From Xanthobacteraceae bacterium (GTDB lineage Bacteria; Pseudomonadota; Alphaproteobacteria; Rhizobiales; Xanthobacteraceae), in assembly GCA_023954195.1 (NCBI GenBank), contig JAMLIK010000005.1, positions 1 to 64,000 on the forward strand: 64,000 nucleotides of DNA, read 5' to 3'. The notes below the pieces were generated by a model. It saw only the letters and a program-made list of their open reading frames with translations, searched no databases and was not told where the DNA came from. This document shows, piece after piece, positions 26,586 to 35,123 of this stretch. Positions within the stretch are counted from its first letter, which is position 1, and each line of letters starts with the position of its first letter. A program made the position numbers and the translations under genes.

Positions 26586-27566
26586 TTACCTGTCCTTCAC
26601 CGGCGTCTCGGCGATCGGCGTCAGCGGCGGCTTGCCGGAGAACCACGCCTTCAGGTTATCGACCACGAGCTGGTCCATGGCGTTGCGCGTCACCAGCGAG
26701 GCCGAGCCGATATGCGGCAGCAGCACGACGTTTTGCAATGCCTTCAACTCGTCCGGAACCTGCGGCTCCTTGGCGAACACGTCGAGTCCGGCGGCGAGGA
26801 TGGTGCCGGACTTCAGCGCCGCGATCAGCGCCGGCTCGTCGATCACGGTGCCGCGCGCCAGATTGACGATAACGCCGCGCGGCCCCAGTTCCTTCATCAC
26901 CTCGGCATTGATGAGATTGGCGGTGGCCGCGCCGCCCGGCGTGATGACGACGAGCGTGTCGACCGCGCGGGCCATGTCCAGCAGCTTCGGATAGTACTGA
27001 TATGAGACGCCCGCCGCCGGATTGCGCGAATGGTACACCACCGGCACCCTGGCGGCATCGAGCCGGCGCGCGATCGCCTGCCCGATGCGGCCCATGCCGA
27101 CCATGCCGACCTTGCGGTCGCGCAGCGAGCCGACGGTGAGCGGATAATCCTGCGTGGCCCATAGCCCGGAGCGGACATAGCGGTCGGCCTTGACGAACTC
27201 GCGCAGGGTGGCGATCAAGAGCCCCATCGCGGTGTCGGCGACTTCCTCGGTCAGCACGTCCGGCGTGTTGGTGACGATGATGCCGTGCTCGCGCGCATAG
27301 GCGGAATCGACGTGATCGTAGCCGACGCCGAAGCTCGACACGATCTCCAGCTTCGGAAAGCGCGACAGCACCGCCGCACCGGCCGGCCGCATGTGAGTGA
27401 TGGCGATGCCGCGAATCCGCCGCGCGACGTCCGGCGCAAGCTGCTCGACCTGCTCCAGCGTCTCGCATTTATGACGCTCGAACCGCTCGGAGAAACCGTG
27501 GTCGACAACTGGCTTGGTCGGGCCGTAGATCAAGAGATCGATTTTCTCCGAGGCAGCGGTCGTCAT
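26586..27566 (-). CDS. D-isomer-specific 2-hydroxyacid dehydrogenase
   Basis: This 326-residue NAD(P)-dependent enzyme has a Rossmann motif GMVGMGRIGQAIARR and the catalytic triad in NLARGTVID (Arg), VFAKEPQ (Glu) and LLPHIGSAS (His). It resembles glyoxylate/hydroxypyruvate reductases, interconverting a 2-keto acid and a 2-hydroxy acid. Its start overlaps the permease stop by one base, so it belongs to the importer operon and probably acts on a product of the imported compound. The substrate is not determinable here. Confidence 0.9.
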   Translation of the reverse strand: MTTAASEKIDLLIYGPTKPVVDHGFSERFERHKCETLEQVEQLAPDVARRIRGIAITHMRPAGAAVLSRFPKLEIVSSFGVGYDHVDSAYAREHGIIVTNTPDVLTEEVADTAMGLLIATLREFVKADRYVRSGLWATQDYPLTVGSLRDRKVGMVGMGRIGQAIARRLDAARVPVVYHSRNPAAGVSYQYYPKLLDMARAVDTLVVITPGGAATANLINAEVMKELGPRGVIVNLARGTVIDEPALIAALKSGTILAAGLDVFAKEPQVPDELKALQNVVLLPHIGSASLVTRNAMDQLVVDNLKAWFSGKPPLTPIAETPVKDR

Positions 27567-28363
27567 CAGGATTCCTTTCGCAGCGCGCTTTCGTGCCAGC
27601 GCCGCAGCAGCAGATGCGACGCCAGCGCCAACGCCATATAAATGACGACCCCGGCCACCGAGAGCAACAACAATGCGGCGAACATGCGCGGAATGTTGAG
27701 CCGGTATCCGGATTCCGCGATCCTGTAGGCGAGGCCCGAGCCTGAGCCGGCGGAGCCCGCCGCGATCTCCGCCACCACCGCGCCGATCAGCGACAACCCG
27801 CCGGCGATGCGCAGGCCGCCGAGCATGTAAGGCAGCGCCGCCGGAAGTCTCAGATAACGCAGGGTCTGCCAGCGCGAGGCGCGGTACAGCGCGAACAGGC
27901 CGGCGAGATTGCGATCGACCGAATTCAGCCCCAGCATGGTGTTCGACAGCACCGGGAAGAACGCCACGATCCAGGCGCAGGCCACCACCGCCGTTTGTTG
28001 CGGCAGGTAAATCAACAGCAGCGGCGCGATGGCGATCACCGGCGTCACCTGCAAGATGATCGCGTAAGGCAGCAGCGCCAGTTCCAGCCACTTCGACCGG
28101 CTGAACAACAGCGCCAGCGCGACGCCGCCGATCGCCGCCGCGACAAATCCCTGAAACGTGGTCGACAGCGTCGTCAGCAGCGACGACCATAACAGCGGCC
28201 AGTCCTCGATCAGGGTCGCGGCCACCAGCGCCGGGCCGGGCAGCACGTAAGACGGAATGCCGTTGACGCTGACCACGAGCTGCCAGGCCGCGATCCCGAC
28301 GAGCAGCACCGCGACCGGCAGCGCCGCGCGCAGAATCCGGCCGCGGATCGGCGCCTCGCTCAT
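27566..28363 (-). CDS. ABC transporter permease, NMT1/TauT type
   Basis: This 265-residue inner-membrane protein has about six helices and the permease coupling region around LRYLRLPAALPYMLGGLRIAGG. It resembles the permeases of nitrate/sulfonate/taurine and thiamine-precursor importers. The start MSEAPIRGRI was chosen because it overlaps the ATPase stop by four bases; the upstream extension reads as a shadow. It forms the importer with the two genes upstream. Confidence 0.9.
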   Translation of the reverse strand: MSEAPIRGRILRAALPVAVLLVGIAAWQLVVSVNGIPSYVLPGPALVAATLIEDWPLLWSSLLTTLSTTFQGFVAAAIGGVALALLFSRSKWLELALLPYAIILQVTPVIAIAPLLLIYLPQQTAVVACAWIVAFFPVLSNTMLGLNSVDRNLAGLFALYRASRWQTLRYLRLPAALPYMLGGLRIAGGLSLIGAVVAEIAAGSAGSGSGLAYRIAESGYRLNIPRMFAALLLLSVAGVVIYMALALASHLLLRRWHESALRKES

Positions 28364-29142
28364 GTCACGGCCACGGCTTCGCTGGCCTCCGCCAGCGCCA
28401 GCGAAGCCCGCCGGCACCAGGCGGCGTATTCGGCCGAGGTGCGGAAATTGGCGTCGCGCTCGACCGCGTCGATGCGAATGTCGGCGTGGATGCGTCCGGG
28501 GCGCGCTGTCATCACCACCACGCGCTGCGACAGATAGACCGACTCGAACACCGAATGGGTCACGAACACCACGGTCTTGCCGAGGCCGCGCCACAGCGCC
28601 AGCAGATCGTCGTTGAGGCGGAAGCGGGTGATCTCGTCGAGCGCGGCGAACGGTTCGTCGAGCAGCAGCACGTCCGGCTCGGTGACCAGCGCGCGCGCCA
28701 GCGACACCCGCATCTTCATGCCGCCCGACAATTCGCGCGGAAACGCGCCGGCGAACTCGCCAAGCCCGACCCGCGCCAGCGCGGCGTCAGCGCGGCGGTC
28801 GGCGTCGTGCCGCGCCTCGCCCGCAAGCGTCAGCGGCAGCCGCACGTTGTCGCGCGCGCTCGCCCACGGCATCAGGGTCGGCTCCTGAAACACGAAGCCG
28901 ATGGCGCGGCCGGTCCGCTCCGCCGCCGGATGCCCGGCGACGGCGACCTCACCCGATGTCGGCGCGCTCACGCCGGCGATGATGCGCAGCGCCGTCGATT
29001 TGCCGCAGCCCGACGGGCCGAGCAGGGAGACGAATTCGCCGCGCCGCACGTCGAGGTCGATCGGACCCAGCACCGGGCCGCGGCCGTCGTAAGCCTTGGT
29101 GAGGCCGCGCAGCCGGATGGCGTCGCCGCCGCGCGCCGTCAC
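28360..29142 (-). CDS. ABC transporter ATP-binding protein, NMT1/TauT type
   Basis: This 260-residue ATPase has Walker A LLGPSGCGKST, Q-loop FVFQEPTLMPWAS, signature LSGGMKMRVSLARAL, Walker B VLLLDEPFAALD and the switch His in VTHSVFES. It energises import through the adjacent permease. It overlaps both the binding-protein gene (ATGA) and the permease gene by four bases, so the three are translationally coupled. Confidence 0.93.
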   Translation of the reverse strand: MTARGGDAIRLRGLTKAYDGRGPVLGPIDLDVRRGEFVSLLGPSGCGKSTALRIIAGVSAPTSGEVAVAGHPAAERTGRAIGFVFQEPTLMPWASARDNVRLPLTLAGEARHDADRRADAALARVGLGEFAGAFPRELSGGMKMRVSLARALVTEPDVLLLDEPFAALDEITRFRLNDDLLALWRGLGKTVVFVTHSVFESVYLSQRVVVMTARPGRIHADIRIDAVERDANFRTSAEYAAWCRRASLALAEASEAVAVT

Positions 29143-30164
29143 GGCTTCGGCCTCAGATCGAGGCCGACGCCCTTGTTGACGAAGCGCAGCGTGTAAGCCT
29201 TTCGGTAGTCGATGTCGCGGCGCACCACGCCGGCCCGCGCCATCTTGTCGAAGAAGCTCGCCATCCGCGCGTCCGACATCGCGCCGATGCCGTCCTTCAC
29301 GGCGTCGCCGGAATCGACGATACCGTGATCCTTCATCGCCTTGACCGAATAGGCCAGCAATTCGTCGGTCATCTCCGGGTTGAGCTTCTTAATCATGTCG
29401 TTGCCCGGCTTGTTGTCGCCGTAGAGGTAGTTGTACCAGCCGATGATCGAGGCATCGACGAAGCGTTGCACGAGGTCGGGCTTGTTGTCGATGAGGTCGC
29501 GGCGGGTTTCGATCAGCGTCGAATAGGCGTCGAAGCCGTAGTCGGCGAGCAGCAGCACCGTCGGCTTGAAGCCGGCGCGCTTCTCCACCGCATAGGGCTC
29601 CGACGACACATAGCCCTGCATCGCGCTGTTCGGATCGGCCAGGAACGGCTGCGGGTTGAAGGTGTAGGGCTTCACCTTGGCCTCGCTGAATCCGTGATCG
29701 GATTTCAGCCACTGGAAGTAGCTGGCGATGCCTTCTTTTGAGACGAACAGCGTCAGCGGCTTGAGGTCGTCGAGCTTGGTCACTTTGGATTCGGGATGAG
29801 CCAGGAAGACCTGCGGGTCCTTCTGGAACATCGCCGCCACCGCAACCACCGGCACCTTGTTGGCGACCGCGTCGAACGATTGCAGGGTGTTCGCGGTCAT
29901 GAAGAAATCGAGCTTGCCGGCGATCAGCAGGATGCGGTTGTTGACGTTCGGCCCGCCCGGCACGATGGTCACATCGAGCCCATAGCGGCGATAGGTGCCG
30001 TCGGCCAGCGCCTGGAAGAAGCCGCCATGCTCGGCCTCCGCCACCCAGTTGGTGCCGAACGACACCTTGTCGAGCTTCTCCTCGGCAGCGGCCGGCGCCG
30101 CCAGCGCCAGCATCGCACCGAGGAGACAGGCGCTTAACGATGACGCCAGGCGCGCCGGTTTCAT
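29139..30164 (-). CDS. NMT1/THI5-like ABC substrate-binding protein
   Basis: This 341-residue periplasmic binding protein has a signal peptide at about 1-28 (SLSACLLGAMLALAAPAAAEE) and the family opening VSFGTNWVAEAEHGGFFQALADG, also seen in pyrimidine-precursor and riboflavin binding proteins of the NMT1/THI5 superfamily. GGAGATC precedes the ATG, which rejects the longer frame. It is the first gene of the minus-strand operon and is divergent from a creatininase-family gene. The ligand is probably an aromatic heterocycle, which is an inference. Confidence 0.88.
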   Translation of the reverse strand: MKPARLASSLSACLLGAMLALAAPAAAEEKLDKVSFGTNWVAEAEHGGFFQALADGTYRRYGLDVTIVPGGPNVNNRILLIAGKLDFFMTANTLQSFDAVANKVPVVAVAAMFQKDPQVFLAHPESKVTKLDDLKPLTLFVSKEGIASYFQWLKSDHGFSEAKVKPYTFNPQPFLADPNSAMQGYVSSEPYAVEKRAGFKPTVLLLADYGFDAYSTLIETRRDLIDNKPDLVQRFVDASIIGWYNYLYGDNKPGNDMIKKLNPEMTDELLAYSVKAMKDHGIVDSGDAVKDGIGAMSDARMASFFDKMARAGVVRRDIDYRKAYTLRFVNKGVGLDLRPKP

Positions 30165-30300
30165 GATTGATCTCCGTCGATTATTCTGGCCCATGCTGGC
30201 AGGATGCAACAGGCGGCGCCGACGTTGTAGCCGTTCCATGGCCGCGCGTCAGGAATGACCGTCAATTTTTCCGTGATCTTGAGCGAGAGAGCGCGACCCC

Positions 30301-31104
30301 ATGACCGCTTCCTGTCCGCCGCGCGACTGGCGCGACATTTACTGGGGCGATATCGCGCCGACCGACGCCGCGCGCTGGATCGCGGTGCTGCCGCTGGCGG
30401 CGATCGAGCAGCACGGCCCGCATCTGCCGCTCGGTACCGACGCGATGATCGCGGATGCCTATCTCGCGCGCGTCCGCGAATGGCTGCCGGGGAGCGTTCC
30501 GGCCAGCTTCCTGCCGGTGCAGGCCGTCGGCATCTCGACCGAGCATCTCGCCTTCCCAGGCACGCTGACCCTGCCGCCCGACGTCGCCATCCGAAGCTGG
30601 GCGGCGCTCGGCGACAGTCTCGCGCGCGCCGGCGTTCGCAAGCTGGTGATGGTGTCGAGCCATGGCGGCAACAGCGCCGCGATGAGCCTGGTGGCGCAGG
30701 ATTTGCGCGCCCGGCTCGGGATGCTGGCGGTGACCACCGCATGGAGCCGCTTCGGCGTGCCGGACGGGCTGTTTTCGGCCGAGGAAATCCGCCACGGCAT
30801 CCATGGCGGCGCGATCGAGACCTCGATCATGCTGGCGGCCTGGCCCGACCGGGTCCGCACAGATCGGATCGGCAATTTCGAGCCCCGCTCGGTCGCGATG
30901 GAACGCGCTTATCGCTGGCTCAGTGTCCAGCGCCCGGCGCCGCTGGCCTGGCAGGCGCAGGACCTGCACCCCGGCGGCGCCATCGGCAACGCCGCCGCCG
31001 CCAGCGCCGACAAGGGCCGTCAGGTGCTCGACCACGGCGCCCGCGCCTTCTGTGCGCTTCTGGCCGACGTCGACCGGTTCGACCCGGCCGCCTTCACCGG
31101 ATGA
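30301..31104 (+). CDS. creatininase family amidohydrolase
   Basis: The 267-residue protein has the family metal motifs: Glu and His in AAIEQHGPHLPLGTDAM, SSHGGNSAAMS, and GIHGGAIETSIML with the HxGxxET signature. Relatives hydrolyse cyclic or linear amides (creatinine, formamidopyrimidine nucleotides) or process mycofactocin. It is divergent from, and shares a promoter region with, the NMT1-type importer, so it may open or deformylate the imported ring compound. That link is inferred from position only. Confidence 0.87.
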   Translation: MTASCPPRDWRDIYWGDIAPTDAARWIAVLPLAAIEQHGPHLPLGTDAMIADAYLARVREWLPGSVPASFLPVQAVGISTEHLAFPGTLTLPPDVAIRSWAALGDSLARAGVRKLVMVSSHGGNSAAMSLVAQDLRARLGMLAVTTAWSRFGVPDGLFSAEEIRHGIHGGAIETSIMLAAWPDRVRTDRIGNFEPRSVAMERAYRWLSVQRPAPLAWQAQDLHPGGAIGNAAAASADKGRQVLDHGARAFCALLADVDRFDPAAFTG

Positions 31105-31174
31105 CCGCGCAACGTCTGTTGCGCGGCTGTCATAGGCCGCAAGTAAAAGGACCGGTGGCAACGTACCAGTTGCT

Positions 31175-31193
31175 ATTGCGAATTATTTGCAAT
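31175..31193. promoter_or_regulatory. palindromic operator upstream of the porin (Fur/Mur-like)
   Basis: The near-perfect dyad ATTGCGAATTATTTGCAAT, flanked further by CT...AATAG, lies about 62 bases before the porin start in an AT-rich patch. Its TTGCxAATxATTxGCAA form resembles Fur/Mur-family boxes of alphaproteobacteria. Control by iron or manganese is inferred. Confidence 0.5.
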
Positions 31194-31254
31194 AATAGTC
31201 AATGACAGAGCGGCTCCGAAACGGGCCGCGGACGGGCGATACAATAGCAGCGTC

Positions 31255-33231
31255 ATGAAACCGGTCTGGATCATCCTCGCATCACACCTGTGGGCGCCGG
31301 TGAGTGCGGCGCTGGCGGCCGACCTGCCGGTGACGCGCCCGGCCAAGGCCACGCCGGGCGTGGCCGCGTTCGACTGGAGTGGGTTTTATCTCGGCGCTCA
31401 TACAGGCTTCGGCTGGGGCCGCTCCTCGGCGACGCTGACCGATCCGACGCCGACGGCGGCGGGTCATGGCTTCGGCGGCGCGATCGGCGGCCTTCAGGCG
31501 GGAGCCAACTGGGTGTCGCCGTCCGGCATCCTGCTCGGGTTCGAGGCCGACGTCTCGTTTCCCAACTATCTCGACTCCAATTCCGTCGTCTCGGCGCTGG
31601 CGTCCCCCGGCTCGAACGTCGTCGAGCGGTTCGACATGGTCGGCACGGCGCGCGGCCGCCTCGGCGTCGTGGGTGGCCCGTGGCTGGCTTACGTCACCGG
31701 CGGCCTTGCCTGGAACGGCGCACGGCTCCTCAACACCTCGCCGTCCGGCGACACCGACAAGCAGCTCCGCCTGCGCGCCGGCTGGGTCGCCGGCGGCGGC
31801 GTGGAATACGCCTTCGCGCCGCATTGGTCGGCCCGGCTCGAATACCTCTACAGCCACCTCGGCAACGCTGACGTCGTCTTCGCCTCGGGCGCGCGCTATG
31901 CGTCGACCACCGATTTCCAGTCGTTGCGCATTGGCCTCAACCGCCAGATCGGCGGGCCTGAATCCGGCCTGTCATCCCCGACGAGCTGGATCGACCCGGA
32001 ATCCGGCCGCTGGGAAATTCACGGCCAGACCACCTATCTCGCGCAAGGCTATCCGGGTTTTCCCGCGCTCTATTCCGGCCCCAACAGCCTGTCGCCGAAC
32101 GCGCAGATGAAGGCGACCCGGAGCAACAGCCTGTTTCTCAACGCGCGGCTGTGGGACGGCGGCGAGGTCTACTACAATCCGGAACTGGCGCAGGGTTTCG
32201 GCCTCAGCGACACCGCCGGCGTCGCGGGCTTCCCCAACGGCGAGGCGCAGAAATCCGACTTCGCCTATCCGCACTACAACACGTCACGGCTGTTCGTACG
32301 GCAGACGTTCGGATTCGGCGGTGAACAGGAAGACCTCGCCGGCGGACCGCTGCAACTCGCCGGCAAGGCGGATGTCTCGCGGCTGACCGTTCAAGCCGGC
32401 AAGTTCGCCGTCACCGACGTCTTCGACGGCAACGCCTATGCCAAGGATCCGCGCCGCGATTTCATGAACTGGGCGATCTGGGCGCCGGGCGCGTTCGACT
32501 ACTCCGCCGACAAGGTCGGGCTGACCTACGGCGTCACCGCCGAACTCAATCAGAAGCAGTGGGCGCTGCGCGCCGGCTACTTCCTGATGGGCGCCGAATC
32601 CAATTCCAACAATTTCGACATGCGCTTGTTGCAGCGCGGCTCCTACGTGGTTGAGCTGGAGACGCGCTATGCGCTGGCGGGACAACCCGGCAAGCTGCGC
32701 GCCATCGGCTGGCTCAACATCGCCTATTCCGGCAGCTATCGCGAGACGCTGGCCGATCCGGCGCTCAATCTCGATATCGCGGCGACCCGTCGCGGCCGCG
32801 TCAAATACGGCTACGTCCTCAACCTGGAACAGGCCATGAGCGACGACATCGGCCTGTTCGGGCGCTGGAGCTGGAACGACGGCAAGACCGAGATCATGGC
32901 GTTCACCGACATCGACGCCAGCCTGTCGCTCGGCGCATCGATCAAGGGCACGCGCTGGGGCCGCCCGGATGACGTGGTCGGTATCGGCGGCGCGATCAAC
33001 GCGCTGTCGCGGGATCACCGCGCCTTCATCGCCGCCGGCGGGCTCGGCGTGCTGATCGGCAACGGGGCGCTGAACTACCGCAAGGAGCGCATTCTCGAAG
33101 CCTATTATGCCGTCGCGCTCAACAAGGGCCTCACCTTCACCGCCGACTACCAGTTGATCGTCAATCCGGCCTACAACGCCGACCGTGGCCCGGTGTCGAT
33201 CTTCTCCGGCCGCCTGCGCGGCGAGTTCTAG
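31255..33231 (+). CDS. outer-membrane porin: Omp25-like barrel joined to OprB-like carbohydrate porin
   Basis: This 658-residue exported protein has a signal peptide (about 1-22, ending AALAAD). A first beta-barrel region (about 38-230) has the FDWSGFYLGAHTGFGWG opening and closing YLYSHLG...LRIGLNRQIGG typical of Omp25/OmpA-like rhizobial surface proteins. A second region (about 245-658) has OprB-type features: an early WEIHGQTTYLAQGYPGF, then FAVTDVFDGNAYAKDPRRDF, and a C-terminal ...GRLRGEF ending in Phe. It should form sugar-permeable channels in the outer membrane. The two-barrel layout is well over the usual length of either family. Confidence 0.85.
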   Translation: MKPVWIILASHLWAPVSAALAADLPVTRPAKATPGVAAFDWSGFYLGAHTGFGWGRSSATLTDPTPTAAGHGFGGAIGGLQAGANWVSPSGILLGFEADVSFPNYLDSNSVVSALASPGSNVVERFDMVGTARGRLGVVGGPWLAYVTGGLAWNGARLLNTSPSGDTDKQLRLRAGWVAGGGVEYAFAPHWSARLEYLYSHLGNADVVFASGARYASTTDFQSLRIGLNRQIGGPESGLSSPTSWIDPESGRWEIHGQTTYLAQGYPGFPALYSGPNSLSPNAQMKATRSNSLFLNARLWDGGEVYYNPELAQGFGLSDTAGVAGFPNGEAQKSDFAYPHYNTSRLFVRQTFGFGGEQEDLAGGPLQLAGKADVSRLTVQAGKFAVTDVFDGNAYAKDPRRDFMNWAIWAPGAFDYSADKVGLTYGVTAELNQKQWALRAGYFLMGAESNSNNFDMRLLQRGSYVVELETRYALAGQPGKLRAIGWLNIAYSGSYRETLADPALNLDIAATRRGRVKYGYVLNLEQAMSDDIGLFGRWSWNDGKTEIMAFTDIDASLSLGASIKGTRWGRPDDVVGIGGAINALSRDHRAFIAAGGLGVLIGNGALNYRKERILEAYYAVALNKGLTFTADYQLIVNPAYNADRGPVSIFSGRLRGEF

Positions 33232-33239
33232 AATCTGAT

Positions 33240-33360
33240 CGTCGTCCCTGCGAAGGCAGGGACCCATACGCCGCAGCGGTTCGGCCCCATCACCTACGGG
33301 CAACGTCGTTCAAATAACCAACGCCAGGGGTTATGGGTCCTCGCCTGCGCGAGGACGACG
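33240..33360. repeat. long palindromic repeat (GTCGTC...GGGACCCA type)
   Basis: The arms TCGTCGTCCCTGCGAAGGCA/GGGACCCATA and TATGGGTCCTCGCCTGCGCG/AGGACGACG flank an interior that matches the copy at 19515-19660 in order and spacing. It sits between the convergent porin and GltB-like genes and could serve as their shared terminator. Confidence 0.85.
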
Positions 33361-33377
33361 CCGAAGTCGAGTCCGCC

Positions 33378-35003
33378 CTACCCCGCCGGCGCAAACGAAT
33401 CCGCGCGCGCCATCGCCCACGCTTCCGCGAAGCGCGGATTGTCGGTGCCCTCCAGCAATTCGCCCGGCCGCAGGTGCGGATAGAGCCGCGCGAAGGAGGT
33501 GACGCCGGTGCCGGTCAGACGGTGCGCCAGATGCACCGGCCGGATCTCGCTCGGGTGCGCCAGCCCGGCGGCGGCGACCAGTTCCGACAGCGCGTGCAGC
33601 GTCGCGGCGTGGTAGTTGCAGACCCGCTCCAGCTTGAGCGGCACCACCAGCGCGCGGTTGCGCGATGGATCCTGCGTCGCGACGCCGGTCGGGCAGCGGT
33701 CGGTGTGGCAGCTCAGGGACTGGATGCAGCCGAGCGCGAACATGAAGCCGCGCGCCGAATTGCACCAGTCGGCGCCGAGCGCCATGGCGCGGGCGATGTC
33801 GAAGGCGGTGACGATCTTGCCGGACGCGCCGATCTTGATGCGGTCGCGGATGTTGAACCCGACCAGCGTGTTGTGGACGAAATTGACGCCCTCGCGCATC
33901 GGCATGCCAAGGTGATCCATGAATTCCAGCGGCGCGGCCCCGGTGCCGCCCTCCTTGCCGTCGACCACGATGAAGTCCGGATAGATGCCGCTTTCCAGCA
34001 TTGCCTTGCAGATCGCCAGAAACTCCCAGCGATGGCCGACGCATAGCTTGAAGCCGGCCGGCTTGCCGCCGGAGAGCCGGCGCATCTCGGCGATGAACGC
34101 CATCATATCCAGCGGCGTGGAAAACGCCGAATGGGCGGCGGGCGAGATGCAGTCCTCGCCCATCGCCACGCCGCGAATCCGCGAAATCTCCTCGGAGACT
34201 TTCGCGGCGGGCAACACGCCGCCGTGTCCCGGCTTGGCGCCCTGGCTGATTTTCAGTTCCACCATCTTGATCTGGTCGAGCGTGGCGGTGCGGGCGAACG
34301 CCTCCGGATCGAATTGACCGTCGCGGGTGCGACAGCCGAAATAGCCGGAGCCGATCTCCCAGATCAGGTCGCCGCCGTTCTCCCGGTGATAGGGGCTGAC
34401 GCCGCCCTCGCCGGTGTCATGGGCGAAGCCGCCCTTTTTCGCGCCGGCATTCAGCGCGCGGATCGCATTGGGGCTGAGCGCGCCGAAACTCATCGCCGAA
34501 ATATTGAAGATCGACGCCGAATAGGGTTTCGCGCAATCCGCCCCGCCGATGCTGATGCGGAATTTCTCAGATGCGCGCGGCTTTGGCGCGATCGAGTGCA
34601 GCATCCATTCGTAGCCGTCGGCATAGACGTCCCGCTGGGTTCCGAACGGCCGCTTGTCCAGCACCATCTTGGCGCGTTGATACACCACCGCGCGGATGTC
34701 GCGGCTGAACGGCGTTCCGTCTTTCTCGCTCTCGAAGAAATACTGCCGCATCTCCGGCCGTATTTCCTCAAACAGAAACCGCAAATGCGCCACGATCGGA
34801 TAGTTGCGCAGGATCGCGTGATCCTTCTGCGCCAGATCGTGAAAGCCAAGCAGGGCGAGCGCGCCGAAGATCAGGAACGGGAGAATGACAATGTCCGCCA
34901 GCGCCGGATCGGCCAGCGCGAGGCCGATCAGCAAAACGGTGACGACGCAGCAGATCGTCAACACGGCAAAACGCGGCTTGAAGGGAAACATCAGGGTCTG
35001 CAT
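33378..35003 (-). CDS. FMN-binding glutamate synthase-like protein (GltB2 type), membrane anchored
   Basis: The 541-residue protein starts with two hydrophobic segments (about 12-50), then a domain like the FMN/Fe-S region of glutamate synthase. This includes ISAMSFGALSPNAI, KISQGAKPGHGGVLPAAKV, GGTGAAPLEF and the 3Fe-4S ligand pattern CIQSLSCHTDRCPTGVATQ. The glutamine amidotransferase domain of full GOGAT is absent. The start MQTLMFPFKPR was chosen for its GGAGAC site. It may transfer ammonia or reduce an imino-acid-like substrate; the exact reaction is unknown. It is divergent from an ATP-grasp/Mur-ligase pair. Confidence 0.9.
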   Translation of the reverse strand: MQTLMFPFKPRFAVLTICCVVTVLLIGLALADPALADIVILPFLIFGALALLGFHDLAQKDHAILRNYPIVAHLRFLFEEIRPEMRQYFFESEKDGTPFSRDIRAVVYQRAKMVLDKRPFGTQRDVYADGYEWMLHSIAPKPRASEKFRISIGGADCAKPYSASIFNISAMSFGALSPNAIRALNAGAKKGGFAHDTGEGGVSPYHRENGGDLIWEIGSGYFGCRTRDGQFDPEAFARTATLDQIKMVELKISQGAKPGHGGVLPAAKVSEEISRIRGVAMGEDCISPAAHSAFSTPLDMMAFIAEMRRLSGGKPAGFKLCVGHRWEFLAICKAMLESGIYPDFIVVDGKEGGTGAAPLEFMDHLGMPMREGVNFVHNTLVGFNIRDRIKIGASGKIVTAFDIARAMALGADWCNSARGFMFALGCIQSLSCHTDRCPTGVATQDPSRNRALVVPLKLERVCNYHAATLHALSELVAAAGLAHPSEIRPVHLAHRLTGTGVTSFARLYPHLRPGELLEGTDNPRFAEAWAMARADSFAPAG

Positions 35004-35123
35004 CGGCGGCGTCTCCGGCGATCGGCCTGTCTTTCTTCGCACGAACCGGATTCCACTTCACCCGAAAACGCGATAGGTTGCGGTGCCGGCAAAACCGTCC
35101 CTCTCGCCTTGTCGCCCCGCTTC

